Notes: a model not told the origin generated them from the sequence alone. A stretch of 64,000 bases of DNA from an uncultured delta proteobacterium (GCA_903875445.1 CAIQWD010000068.1:62001-126000), one strand, 5' to 3'. Shown: positions 7,499 to 15,589, counted from the stretch's first letter. Program-made: numbers and translations.

Positions 7499-7772
7499 GC
7501 GTTTCTCCAAAATATCGCTGTGTGGCCTTCCTGCTCGGGATAATAGTTTTCAGAAACAACTCTTTCTCATTCTCAACATAAGGTACGAGATATGCATAAT
7601 TGGCCACATTAATGACCATGATTCGTTGGCCAGGGTATTCCTTCTGGTTCGGATGCAGATAGTCGTCTACTATTTCACCCCTTTCAATAAAGAAAACAAC
7701 ATCCTCGAAACAAATTCCCCGTGACGCCTTGAGTGCCACACTCTTTTCTGTGTTCCAATTTATGTTTTTCAT
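7488..7772 (-). CDS. BrnT-family toxin
   Basis: The 94-residue protein starts at MKNINWNTEKSVALKASRG, with a further ATG two codons upstream. It has the family pattern of an early N-W-N-xxK segment, GICFEDVVFFIERGEIVDD, then HPNQKEYPGQRIMVINVANY and a C-terminal LKTIIPSRKATQRYFGE. The final RKAT-Y signature is shared with BrnT ribonucleases, which have a RelE-like fold and inhibit translation. It is the first gene of the toxin-antitoxin pair. Confidence 0.82.
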   Translation of the reverse strand: MKNINWNTEKSVALKASRGICFEDVVFFIERGEIVDDYLHPNQKEYPGQRIMVINVANYAYLVPYVENEKELFLKTIIPSRKATQRYFGETHEY

Positions 7773-8150
7773 CAACAAATGTAATCACAACGTGTGCAGT
7801 TTGGCAACAACATGCAGATAATTTAAGGCCGCTCAAGGCTAACGCAAGCATCTGCGGCTTATGTGTAGAATATTTTTGCTGGAATTTAGTATCTTGTCCC
7901 CACATTCCGCGGATGGTTGAGAAAAATTTTCACTTAATCTGGTCATTTTAAGAGCCTGACCCCATTCTGACCTTGGATCGTTGGAACTGGGTATCATGGC
8001 CTCAGATATCGGCCATAAAAGCAATTGGTTTTGTTTAATTTTTTACACACATGTCAACATCAAAGATTTGACCCCCGATCCTTTTTCCCCGATCCTTTTT
8101 TTACCCCCGATCATTTACCCTGCCCAGGAACTTAAGCAGGGCACCCTATA
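7773..8150. other. Gene-free stretch with a short repeat and a CCCCGATC array
   Basis: No credible gene; the small open frames here overlap each other on both strands and lack start signals. It holds the second copy of the short dispersed repeat (7975-8011, matching 4402-4437). It also has three imperfect CCCCGATC-plus-T-run units (8073, 8087, 8105). A phrase like AGAGCCTGACCCC (7950-7962) resembles REP-like intergenic repeats of related genomes. It probably contains the brnTA promoter near 7780-7850 and the end of the DUF2971 transcript. Confidence 0.5.
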
Positions 8151-9092
8151 TTATACTTCAATTGAAAAGTCAAAACTGTCTGGTTTGTAGCCAAATGCGT
8201 TGCTTTCAACTACTTTGATATTTTTTTCTTTTATACGAAGTGCATCTATTAAAACTTTTATTTTGTAATTTGGCATTCTGGGGTCGAAACAAATTTCTTC
8301 AATAAAATCATAATCTATTGAGACATTTATTGTATTGCTAAGCTCTTTACTTTCAGGATAGTGGCATGTTGCGGTACCGAAAATAAATCTCGGATCATCG
8401 CTGTTTTTATTGTTTTCCCACTCTTCAGTAGTTAGCCCATTTCTAAGACATGCTGTAAAAGTAGCTCTTATTTCATTTTCATGTGAATAAGCTTTATCTT
8501 TTAATAATGCGCCATTGTTCTCAGGAATAATTTTTTTATCAACAATTTCTTCCAATTCTTTTGGGAGACCATTTTCAATAAATTTCGTGTGGTCGTGATT
8601 TCTAAGTTCGTCAATATATTCAGTGTGTTTACTTTTTAAATTGTTTGATATCTCTTCGAAGGATACGTAACTCACTGTTTCGACAGTTGGGTAGCTGTCT
8701 AATTGGAGAGTACCTTCTGGAGAATTAATATGTTCTGTTATGAAGTTGTCTTTAAAAAATTTATCCATGCAAAATTTCAGTTTTTCAAGAGAGGTTTTTA
8801 CTCGAATGGCTGATTGGTCTTTCGAATAAAGTAACCACATAGCCATGGCTTCTGGTTCTTTTGTCCAACATGAAATATATGTTCTTCCTTTCGAGCGATT
8901 GTGGAAGTCCCTAAATCCTTTTTTGTCCTTTAGGTTCCAACCAAAAGACATAGATTCCTGAAACTTTAAAGCGTTACCTAATCCTTCATTGATATCTTCC
9001 ATAAGTTCAAGTTTGCTCATCTTCAGGTTTCTATTGATAAGCATTTCATATAGCTCAAAGAATGACATGAACCTATAAATACTTGTTTGCAT
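8151..9092 (-). CDS. DUF2971 family protein
   Basis: The 313-residue protein opens MQTSIYRFMSFFELYEMLIN and continues through WEDP-like LMEDINEG, TYISCWTKEPEAMAMWLLYS and AIRVKTSLEKL, the conserved landmarks of DUF2971. A later AYSHENEIRATF segment is also typical. The family is widespread in accessory DNA and has no known biochemical role. Codon use is strikingly AT-rich compared with the genes after 10.6 kb, which suggests horizontal acquisition. No strong Shine-Dalgarno precedes the ATG. It stands alone between two gene-poor stretches. Confidence 0.8.
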   Translation of the reverse strand: MQTSIYRFMSFFELYEMLINRNLKMSKLELMEDINEGLGNALKFQESMSFGWNLKDKKGFRDFHNRSKGRTYISCWTKEPEAMAMWLLYSKDQSAIRVKTSLEKLKFCMDKFFKDNFITEHINSPEGTLQLDSYPTVETVSYVSFEEISNNLKSKHTEYIDELRNHDHTKFIENGLPKELEEIVDKKIIPENNGALLKDKAYSHENEIRATFTACLRNGLTTEEWENNKNSDDPRFIFGTATCHYPESKELSNTINVSIDYDFIEEICFDPRMPNYKIKVLIDALRIKEKNIKVVESNAFGYKPDSFDFSIEV

Positions 9093-9628
9093 TTTGACCT
9101 TTTATTTTTGAAGCCTAACAATTAATTCTGCTGATCAGTATATCAACCCCATTTGCAGGGTCTCTCACAAATTTTCTTAGACCGGTAGAATCAAGACCTT
9201 TGCCGTACAATCCGGTCATGGAAGGTAATGTACCAATATTTTGCAAAATATTCTTAAAAATCTTTACTTGCTAAACTCATTACCCTGGCAATAAGTCGTT
9301 GTTTTTCATTGTTCGGGAACACAAAACTTACTGTAATCTTGGTGAGCCATTGCAAAAATTCCGTTACGATCAGGTATTCACTTTTCTGCAGATCATCCAG
9401 AACGGGGTGCTTCACACAAGCCACAAAACAAGCATTACCCCACACATAATGCACAAAGGAGAAAAACTACAAGTACAGTGTATACTGGATCACCGACGCC
9501 ACGAACAATTCCCAACACCAGCAAACCATCAACGTCAGCGGTGAGAGAACAAATGGAAACCATGGCAGCGATCTCTCCATGGTGAAAATTGAAGACCGAC
9601 TGAGGGCAAGAACCGTCATTGCCTCCCC
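9093..9628. other. Gene-poor stretch with an 18-bp perfect palindrome
   Basis: I find no gene I can support in these 536 bases. A 66-codon frame on the minus strand (9254-9454) has no recognisable domain or start signal. The one clear structure is AATATTTTGCAAAATATT (9235-9252), a perfect 18-bp palindrome, possibly an operator or part of a lost element. The stretch ends where the displaced etfA copy begins. Confidence 0.5.
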
Positions 9629-9867
9629 AAAAAACGGCCGTCACGCCGGGAGAAAAAAAGCGTGACGACCGTGGGGAGAAAGCCTACTACGCGGTCTGGA
9701 GACGTTCGGTGAGTACCGGCAGGAATTGTTTGAGGTCGGCAACCACGAAAACATCGGCGACCTCGCTGATTGGGGCGTCGCGGTCGGTATTGACGGCAAC
9801 GACAAATTCCGACTTCTTCATGCCCGCTAAGTGCTGCACCGCCCCGGAGATGCCGCAGGCGACATAG
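9629..9867. repeat. Displaced copy of the etfA 3' end and terminator (copy A)
   Basis: This segment aligns end to end with 10586-10826, with about 13 mismatches in roughly 240 bases and essentially no gaps by my alignment. It contains the last 59 or so codons of etfA plus the downstream hairpin terminator (stem ACGGCCGTCACGC with GCGTGACGACCGT). The homology stops sharply at GACATAG on the right. The 0.7-kb unit between the two copies is a toxin-antitoxin pair. Confidence 0.92.
9687..9867 (-). pseudogene. etfA C-terminal fragment
   Basis: The minus-strand frame reads [15 protein letters not shown] through LTERLQTA and stops at a TAG in the same place as etfA. Compared with the intact gene I find only three amino acid changes (I to V, G to S, A to T) despite about a dozen base changes, so most differences are silent. 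No start codon or N-terminal part is present, so the fragment cannot make EtfA. The silent divergence suggests it comes from, or was replaced by, a gene that was functional while diverging. Confidence 0.88.
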
Positions 9868-9957
9868 CAAAAAAAGAAGAAAAAGGGGACGTATATATTA
9901 TTTATTCAATGCCCCTATTTCTTTGCTCAACCCCTTGCTTTGTTGATCGGTTGGTGA

Positions 9958-9971
9958 TACGTTTACACGTA
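9958..9971 (+). promoter_or_regulatory. Inverted repeat TACGT-N4-ACGTA, candidate antitoxin operator
   Basis: TACGT (9958-9962) and ACGTA (9967-9971) flank four bases, 17 bases before the Phd-type antitoxin start. GGAGGTG lies just before the ATG. Position and symmetry fit a site for autoregulation by the antitoxin, but no regulator has been shown to bind it. Confidence 0.4.
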
Positions 9972-9987
9972 CAATTGGAGGTGTACT

Positions 9988-10269
9988 ATGGGCAAGCTAG
10001 CAAATATCATTCCGGTGAGCGATTTACGACAGGATGCAGCCAAACTGCTGAAACAATTAAAAAATAGCAATGATCCTTTGATTATTACTCAAAGAGGGCG
10101 AGCAACAGCCGTACTCATTGGTGTTGATGCCTATGAGAAATCTGAACACGAAAAAGAACTCCTGCGCCTGTTGGCCAAGGGAGAAAGAGAAATTGAACTT
10201 GGGGATGGTTACGATCTGGATACTGTCCTTGCCGAAGCAGACGCTTTATTGGCAATTGAACCTTCGTGA
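9988..10269 (+). CDS. Phd/YefM-type antitoxin
   Basis: The 93-residue protein has a Phd/YefM N-terminal fold (MGKLANIIPVSDLRQDAAKL, then LIITQRGRATAVLIGVDAY). An acidic C-terminus follows (ELGDGYDLDTVLAEADALL), as needed to bind a toxin. GGAGGTGTACT precedes the ATG, so the start is secure. It overlaps the ParE-like toxin by four bases (GTGA). It lies between the two etfA 3' ends and opposite in strand to etfA. Confidence 0.88.
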   Translation: MGKLANIIPVSDLRQDAAKLLKQLKNSNDPLIITQRGRATAVLIGVDAYEKSEHEKELLRLLAKGEREIELGDGYDLDTVLAEADALLAIEPS

Positions 10270-10279
10270 AGGTTCAATT
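10254..10279. promoter_or_regulatory. Perfect 26-bp palindrome over the toxin start codon
   Basis: AATTGAACCTTC (10254-10265), a GT centre, and GAAGGTTCAATT (10268-10279) form 12-bp perfect arms. The GTG start codon of the toxin (10266-10268) sits at the centre. In RNA this would be a 10-11-bp hairpin with the start codon in the loop. It may couple or limit toxin translation, or in DNA act as a binding site. Both reading frames are coding here, so the symmetry is unlikely to be trivial. Confidence 0.6.
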
Positions 10280-10574
10280 TACACCTTCGGCGCGGAATCA
10301 ATTTCTCTCAGCGCTGTCATATATTCGGAAAGATAAACCATCGGCGGCAGTCAAGTTTAGACATAAAGCTGAAAAAATCCTGCGAAGACTCGAGGAGTTT
10401 CCTGAATCCGGAAGGATCATACCTGAATTTCCAGAGCTTCCCTACAGAGAGGTGATTATATCTCCTTATCGGTTCTTTTATAAAATCAAAATCGAAGTCG
10501 TCTGGATTGTTGCTGTATGGCATGGGGCGCGAATTCCTAATGAACCGGTAGCTCAACACCTTGGCTCCGAATAA
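10266..10574 (+). CDS. ParE-family toxin
   Basis: The 102-residue protein MKVQFTPSARNQFLSALSYI with KAEKILRRLEEFPESGR and YREVIISPYRFFYKI matches ParE. That branch of the RelE fold usually poisons DNA gyrase. The C-terminal VWIVAVWHGARIP is the expected last strand. It starts with GTG inside the 26-bp palindrome and overlaps its antitoxin by four bases. The stop lies 11 bases before the etfA terminator region, tail to tail with etfA. Confidence 0.88.
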   Translation: MKVQFTPSARNQFLSALSYIRKDKPSAAVKFRHKAEKILRRLEEFPESGRIIPEFPELPYREVIISPYRFFYKIKIEVVWIVAVWHGARIPNEPVAQHLGSE

Positions 10575-10585
10575 ATTTATCGAGT

Positions 10586-10826
10586 CAAAAAAACGGCCGC
10601 CACGCCGGGAGAAAAAAAGCGCGACGACCGTGGGGAGAAAGCCTGCTATGCGGCCTGGAGACGTTCGGTGAGTACCGGCAGGAATTGTTTGAGGTCGGCG
10701 ACCACGAAGACATCGGCAACCTCGCCGATGGGGGCGTCACGGTCGGTATTGACGGCGACGATAAATTCCGACTTCTTCATGCCCGCTAAGTGCTGCACCG
10801 CCCCGGAGATGCCGCAGGCGACATAG
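10586..10826. repeat. etfA 3' end and terminator, copy B (part of the intact gene)
   Basis: Matches 9629-9867. Here the sequence continues into the full etfA gene, so this copy is the one in use. Differences in the terminator hairpin between the copies leave the stem paired through G-U wobbles, suggesting both hairpins have been functional. Confidence 0.9.
10587..10631 (-). terminator. Rho-independent terminator after etfA
   Basis: On the minus strand a 13-bp stem (complement of 10619-10631 pairing with complement of 10593-10605, some G-U pairs) is followed by seven T residues at 10593-10587. It lies 15 bases after the etfA stop and would end the acyl-CoA operon transcript. Confidence 0.78.
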
Positions 10827-11560
10827 AGTTTCGGAGCAACGGTGCTGCCGGTGGTACCGACCTGGCGATTGTGTTCCACCCATTCGGCATCGACCACCGG
10901 CCGGCTGGCGCCGTATTCGCCGCCAAGGGCCTTGGCAAGACTTGCCACCATTGCGATATTTTCCGGCTTGCCGACACCCCGTCCGGCGCTGACGATGACC
11001 GACGCCTTGCTCAGATCGACCGCGCCCTTCTGCGCCGCCTCGTAGCCCAGCAACTCCACCTGTCCCGTCACATCCGCAGTGAGACGCACGACCGTCGGCT
11101 CGCCGCTTGGCAGATTTTCAGCCGCAAAAGCCCCGGCCTGGAGGGTAAGAACAGTCACCGGTCGCAGGCTCTTTACCGTGCGTCGTAGCTTGGCATTGCA
11201 GGCCATGACCTGCCAGCCGTCGCCGTCTATACCCACCACTTCGGAGATCTGGCCGGCACCGATCGCAACCGTTAGACGTGGGGCAAGATCCCAGCCGTAG
11301 GAGCTGTGGGCAAAGACGATCAGATCCGGCTGTTCGCGGACGATGGCTTTTTGCAGCAAGTCCTTATGCACGCCGGGGTTATATTCACCGTATTGGGTGC
11401 TGTCGGCCAGATACAGGATACCGGCAAACTTTGGCAGTTGGCTGCCACCCACCAGGAACATCGTTGGTTCCGATCCGAGCCGTTCGGCAAAGGCCAACAG
11501 TTCTGTATAGTTGTCCTGCAAGCGGCCGTCTTTTTGTTCTGCAACAAGTAAAATCTTCAT
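10646..11560 (-). CDS. etfA: Electron transfer flavoprotein, alpha subunit
   Basis: The 304-residue protein has the EtfA N-terminal domain and the C-terminal FAD-binding domain. The latter shows GRGVGKPEN, GASRPVVDAEW, QVGTTGSTVAPKLYVACG and [12 protein letters not shown]. EtfAB accepts electrons from acyl-CoA dehydrogenase and passes them to a membrane quinone oxidoreductase, whose likely gene is two genes upstream. AGGAG precedes the ATG. It follows etfB by nine bases in the usual order. The last 59 codons have a displaced duplicate at 9687-9867. Confidence 0.96.
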   Translation of the reverse strand: MKILLVAEQKDGRLQDNYTELLAFAERLGSEPTMFLVGGSQLPKFAGILYLADSTQYGEYNPGVHKDLLQKAIVREQPDLIVFAHSSYGWDLAPRLTVAIGAGQISEVVGIDGDGWQVMACNAKLRRTVKSLRPVTVLTLQAGAFAAENLPSGEPTVVRLTADVTGQVELLGYEAAQKGAVDLSKASVIVSAGRGVGKPENIAMVASLAKALGGEYGASRPVVDAEWVEHNRQVGTTGSTVAPKLYVACGISGAVQHLAGMKKSEFIVAVNTDRDAPIGEVADVFVVADLKQFLPVLTERLQAA

Positions 11561-11569
11561 ATCGGTCTC

Positions 11570-12334
11570 CTAGGCCGGAATCCCGGTCTTTTCCCTAAGG
11601 ATTTTGATGAGTCGTTCGGCGATATCGGCGGCATCGCCTTCGAGATAGAGTCCGCCGCCCTTCTTCTCCGGCAGGCCCATCCGCAGGGTTTGTACGGCCT
11701 CCGCGGCAGCCGGTGCGGCGGCGAGGCTCAGCAGCTCCTTCTTCTTGGCCTTCATGATATTCGGCAGGGTCGGATAGCGCGGTGTGTTAAGCCCAAGTTG
11801 ACAGGTGATAAGGGTCGGCAGGCTCGTTTTAACCACCATCTTGACGCCGCCCTCAAGTTCGCGTTTGACGGTGACGGCTCGGCCGTCCAGGACAAAATCG
11901 ACGACCGTGGTCACCGCATTCATGCCCAGCAATTCCGCCACCATCGGCCCGACCTGGCCGCTGCCCCGGTCCTGGGACTGCATGCCGCAGAAGATCAGGT
12001 CAAAACCCTTATCCCTTGCAAAACCGGCGATGCGCGTGGCAATGGCCAAGGGATCGCGGAGGTGCACACCGTCGTCGACCAGGTGCACGCCCCGGTCGCA
12101 GCCCATGGCCAGGGCCTTCTTCATGGTCTCCTTCACCCGGTCGGGGCCGATGCACAGCACCGTCAGGTCGCCGCCGCTCTGCTCCCTCACCCTAACCGCC
12201 TGCTCCACCCCGTACTCATCGTACTCGTTCATCCGCCAGGCGAGGTCGCTGCGCTCATACCACAGGCCATCGTCGTCTATCCTGAATTTCGATTCCATAT
12301 CGGGAACCTGTTTGATACAAACCAGCAGTTTCAT
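11570..12334 (-). CDS. etfB: Electron transfer flavoprotein, beta subunit
   Basis: The 254-residue protein starts MKLLVCIKQVPDMESKFRID, the unmistakable EtfB N-terminus. It carries the AMP/nucleotide-site pattern LIFCGMQSQDRGSGQVGPMVAELLG and the conserved loop LPTLITCQLGLNTPRYPTL. It forms the heterodimer with EtfA in the cytoplasm. AAGGAG precedes the ATG. It sits between the Fe-S oxidoreductase gene (38 bases upstream) and etfA, so the three form an electron-transfer unit. I see no sign that it is a bifurcating-type pair, but sequence reading alone does not settle that. Confidence 0.95.
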   Translation of the reverse strand: MKLLVCIKQVPDMESKFRIDDDGLWYERSDLAWRMNEYDEYGVEQAVRVREQSGGDLTVLCIGPDRVKETMKKALAMGCDRGVHLVDDGVHLRDPLAIATRIAGFARDKGFDLIFCGMQSQDRGSGQVGPMVAELLGMNAVTTVVDFVLDGRAVTVKRELEGGVKMVVKTSLPTLITCQLGLNTPRYPTLPNIMKAKKKELLSLAAAPAAAEAVQTLRMGLPEKKGGGLYLEGDAADIAERLIKILREKTGIPA

Positions 12335-12371
12335 TGTTGCTCCTTATGATGATATGATTGCGTCGGAATGG

Positions 12372-14363
12372 CTAATGGCCAACTCGTTCGACCAGGATTT
12401 CGGCGATATCCTTTGCCGCCAGGCGGTCCTCGGCGTTTGCCCCTTTCACTCCGTCTTCAAACATGGTGAGACAGAACGGGCAGTTGGCGAGCAGCAGCCC
12501 GGCGCCGGTTTCGAGGGCCATTTCCACCCGGCGGACATTGATCCTGGTGCCGAGTTTTTCTTCAGCAAGAATCCTCCCGCCGCCACCGCTGCAACAAAAG
12601 GCCTGGTCGCGGTTTTTCGCCATTTCCTGCAAAGTGCCCCCGGCCGCCGCGATCAGGTCGCGCGGGGCTTGATAGATATCGTTATAGCGGCCGAGGTAGC
12701 AGGAGTCGTGGTAGGTGCAGGAAAAGGCGCCGCCGGATGGGGCGAGTCGGCCCTCGGCTATCAGACGGGCGAGGAAGGTGGCGTGATGCTCGACTTCGAC
12801 CGCGAGTCCCAGGTCGACATAGTCCTTTGCCAGGGTATTGAAACAGTGCGGGCAGGCGGTGACGATTTTCTGCACCCCATAGCCCTGGATACGCTCGATG
12901 TTTTCCATGGCCAGGGTTTGATAGAGGTATTCGTTGCCCATCTTGCGCATCGGCTCGCCGCAGCACTTCTCCTCCTTGCCGAGGATGCCGACTTTGATGC
13001 CGGCGGTTTGGCACAGGCTGACAAAGGCCTTGGCCACCTTGATATTACGCTTGTCGAAACTGGCATAGCAGCCGACGAAATAGAGTATGTCGACGTCGCT
13101 GTCCTCGGCCAGGGTCGCGACCTCGAGGCCCTCGCTCCAGTCGGCGCGGCCGGCGTAGCCCATACCGAGCGGATTGCCGTTGACCTCGGTCTGCTCCATC
13201 GCCTTCATCACCTCTTCCCCTGGGAATTCGCCCTCCATAAGGACCAGATTGCGGCGCAACTCGACGATCTTATTCACATGCTCGACCGAGGCCGGGCAGA
13301 TATCCTGGCAGGCCCGACAGGTGGTGCAGGCCCAGATCGCCTCGCGGCCGATCGCTTCCAGCAGATCGCGGTCGGGCATGGTGCGCGCCGCCTCGCCAAG
13401 GTCGCTGATCAGACGCATCGGCGACAGCGGTTTGTCGGTGGTATATGCCGGGCAGCGATCCTGACAACGCTTGCACAGGGTGCAGGCATCGGTGTCGAAG
13501 AGGTCCTTCCAGGTAAAATCGCCGACCCTTCGTGCCCCGAAGCCTTCGCTGTTCTCATCCTCCAGGTCGAGGGTAACGAGTTTGCCGGTCGGCCCCCGGT
13601 CGGCGAAAAAGCCGTTTACAGTCGTGGTCAGCAGGTGGCGAAACTTGGAAAAGGGAATAAGGGCGATAAAGGCCAGGGCGAGAGCCAAGTGCAACCACCA
13701 CAGGCCCTTGTGCAGGGCCAAAAGCGTTCCCGGCGAGAGGGGAAAAACGATTTTTCCGACAACAAGACCAATGGGCGACCACAAGGCCAAGGCATCGTTT
13801 TTCCCTAGTTCGGTGGCCGCCATCCGCGCCCCTTCGATGACAAAGCCGCTGACGATGATGGCCAGCAGCAGCCCGTGCATCAGGAGATCGTCGCCACTAT
13901 TCAGAAGACCCGCGGGACGCACCAGATAGCGCCGGACAAAGAGACCGCCGAGCATAAGAACGGCCACAAGGCCGCCCAGATCGAGAGCCAGGCTGAACAG
14001 TTTATAAAAAGTTCCGGTGAGAAAACGACGGTCAAAGAGCAGATCGGTAAAATCCGCCTGGATGACGATGAGCACGGTACCGACAAACAACACCCCGAAA
14101 CTCCAGAAAAAAAGAGCATGGGCAAGGCCCGGGCCCGGCACCCGCAGCACCTTAGTCTGCAGGATGGCAAGTTTCAGCATGGCAGCCAGTCGCGCCAGGG
14201 GCTGGTCGCAGCGGTCAAGCGGCTTGCCTTGGCGATAGACCGCAAGGCGTTTCCAGCATCCCCAAACGAAGGCGCCGATTGCCAGCAACGTCAGCAGGTA
14301 CATCGGCCCCAAGGTTCCAAGGCCATGCCCGACATTCCAATAAATCTCCCGTGTTGCTTCCAT
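12372..14363 (-). CDS. Membrane Fe-S oxidoreductase, likely EtfAB:menaquinone oxidoreductase
   Basis: The 663-residue protein has an N-terminal membrane domain with several helices resembling NarI/DUF224-type cytochrome anchors. Two 4Fe-4S motifs follow (ACTLCKRCQDRCP and ACTTCRACQDICP). The C-terminus carries two CCG domains of heterodisulfide-reductase type (EKCCGEP and FCCSGGGG with nearby CPHC and CPFC). This architecture, beside etfAB and an acyl-CoA dehydrogenase, matches the EMO proteins proposed in Syntrophomonas and Geobacter relatives to link EtfAB to menaquinone. ATG chosen after GGGGAG; a GTG one codon earlier is possible. Confidence 0.9.
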   Translation of the reverse strand: MEATREIYWNVGHGLGTLGPMYLLTLLAIGAFVWGCWKRLAVYRQGKPLDRCDQPLARLAAMLKLAILQTKVLRVPGPGLAHALFFWSFGVLFVGTVLIVIQADFTDLLFDRRFLTGTFYKLFSLALDLGGLVAVLMLGGLFVRRYLVRPAGLLNSGDDLLMHGLLLAIIVSGFVIEGARMAATELGKNDALALWSPIGLVVGKIVFPLSPGTLLALHKGLWWLHLALALAFIALIPFSKFRHLLTTTVNGFFADRGPTGKLVTLDLEDENSEGFGARRVGDFTWKDLFDTDACTLCKRCQDRCPAYTTDKPLSPMRLISDLGEAARTMPDRDLLEAIGREAIWACTTCRACQDICPASVEHVNKIVELRRNLVLMEGEFPGEEVMKAMEQTEVNGNPLGMGYAGRADWSEGLEVATLAEDSDVDILYFVGCYASFDKRNIKVAKAFVSLCQTAGIKVGILGKEEKCCGEPMRKMGNEYLYQTLAMENIERIQGYGVQKIVTACPHCFNTLAKDYVDLGLAVEVEHHATFLARLIAEGRLAPSGGAFSCTYHDSCYLGRYNDIYQAPRDLIAAAGGTLQEMAKNRDQAFCCSGGGGRILAEEKLGTRINVRRVEMALETGAGLLLANCPFCLTMFEDGVKGANAEDRLAAKDIAEILVERVGH

Positions 14364-14443
14364 CACTCTCCCCTTCCATCGTCTTGCGGGTCGCCTTGCC
14401 CGCAGGGCGCAGGAAGTACCGGCGCCCTGTTATTACCTTCTTC

Positions 14444-15589
14444 CTAGCGGCACAAAGCAGCACCGATAACCACCCTCTGGATCTCGCTGGTGCCTTCGTA
14501 GATCTCGGTGATCTTGGCGTCGCGCATCATCCGCTCGACCGGAAATTCCCGGGTGTAGCCGTAGCCGCCGTGCAGTTGCACCGCCTGGGTGGTCACCCGC
14601 ATGGCGGTCTCGCTGGCAAAAAGTTTGGCCATCGCCGATTCCTTCGAGTAGCTGAGTTTTCTGCTCGCCCGATTGGCGGCGTTGTAGACCAGCAAGCGGG
14701 CCGCTTCGACCTGGGTGGCCATGTCGGCAAGCTGGAACTGCACGCCCTGAAAACTGCTGATCGACTGGTTGAACTGTTGCCGCTCGGTGGTATAGGCAAT
14801 GCTGGCATCGAGCGCCCCTTGGGCAATGCCTAAGGCCTGGGCGGCAATACCGATGCGGCCGCCGTCGAGGGTCTTCATGGCGACCTTAAAACCCTGGCCT
14901 TCCTCGCCGAGCAGGTTTTCATGCGGCACCCGGCAGTTCTCGAAGACCAGCTCCATGGTCGGCGACGAGCGGATACCCATCTTCTTTTCCTTCTTGCCGA
15001 AGGAAAAGCCCGGCGTGCCCTTTTCGACGATGAAGGCGGTGATGCCGCGATGCTTCTCGGCGTTTTTGTCGGTGCGGGCAAGGACGACATAGGTCTCCGC
15101 TTCGCCGGCGTTGGTGATGAAGATCTTGCTGCCGTTCATGATCCATTCGCCGCCTTCGCGGAAGGCGGTGGTCTTGGTGCCGCCGGCGTCGGAACCGGCT
15201 GACGGTTCGGTCAGGCCGAAGGCGCCCATGGTCTCACCCTTGGCGAGAGGCACGAGGAATTTTTGTTTCTGTGCCTCGCTGCCGAACAGATAGATCGGGT
15301 TGGAACCAAGCGAGAGATGGGCGGACAGCGTCACGCCGGTTGAGGCGCAGACCCTGGACAGTTCCTCCACAGCAATGGCGTAGCTGACATAATCGGCACC
15401 GCCGCCGCCGTATTCTTCCGGGAAGACTATACCGGTGAGGCCGAGTTCGGCGAGCCGGCCGAACATCAGCGGCCGATCGAAATGCTCTTCCTCATCGCGG
15501 CCGGCAGCGCTCGGGGCGATTTCGCTTTCGGCGAAGTTACGGACCATGTCACGAATAAGATTCTGTTCTTCGGTCAATTCAAAGTTCAT
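14444..15589 (-). CDS. Short-chain acyl-CoA dehydrogenase (butyryl-CoA dehydrogenase type)
   Basis: The 381-residue protein contains FAD/substrate motifs [16 protein letters not shown] and [14 protein letters not shown]. The catalytic glutamate lies in [13 protein letters not shown] near the C-terminus, the position used by short-chain dehydrogenases. It interconverts acyl-CoA and 2-enoyl-CoA, exchanging electrons with EtfAB. GAGGAG precedes the ATG. It lies in one run with the 3-hydroxyacyl-CoA dehydrogenase (36 bases upstream). Exact chain-length preference is inferred, not visible. Confidence 0.95.
   Translation of the reverse strand: MNFELTEEQNLIRDMVRNFAESEIAPSAAGRDEEEHFDRPLMFGRLAELGLTGIVFPEEYGGGGADYVSYAIAVEELSRVCASTGVTLSAHLSLGSNPIYLFGSEAQKQKFLVPLAKGETMGAFGLTEPSAGSDAGGTKTTAFREGGEWIMNGSKIFITNAGEAETYVVLARTDKNAEKHRGITAFIVEKGTPGFSFGKKEKKMGIRSSPTMELVFENCRVPHENLLGEEGQGFKVAMKTLDGGRIGIAAQALGIAQGALDASIAYTTERQQFNQSISSFQGVQFQLADMATQVEAARLLVYNAANRASRKLSYSKESAMAKLFASETAMRVTTQAVQLHGGYGYTREFPVERMMRDAKITEIYEGTSEIQRVVIGAALCR

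Noticed and set aside
9254-9454. A 66-codon minus-strand frame
   Set aside because: No ribosome binding site, no domain and no support from context; composition alone does not separate it from noise.
3606-10574. An integron-like gene cassette array
   Set aside because: The gene mix would fit, but orientations are mixed, I find no regular attC-like GTTRRRY/RYYYAAC pairs between genes, and no integrase is present.
11805-13808. A 667-codon plus-strand frame
   Set aside because: It is opposite etfB and the Fe-S oxidoreductase, whose motifs are unmistakable. High GC at third positions creates long antisense frames here.
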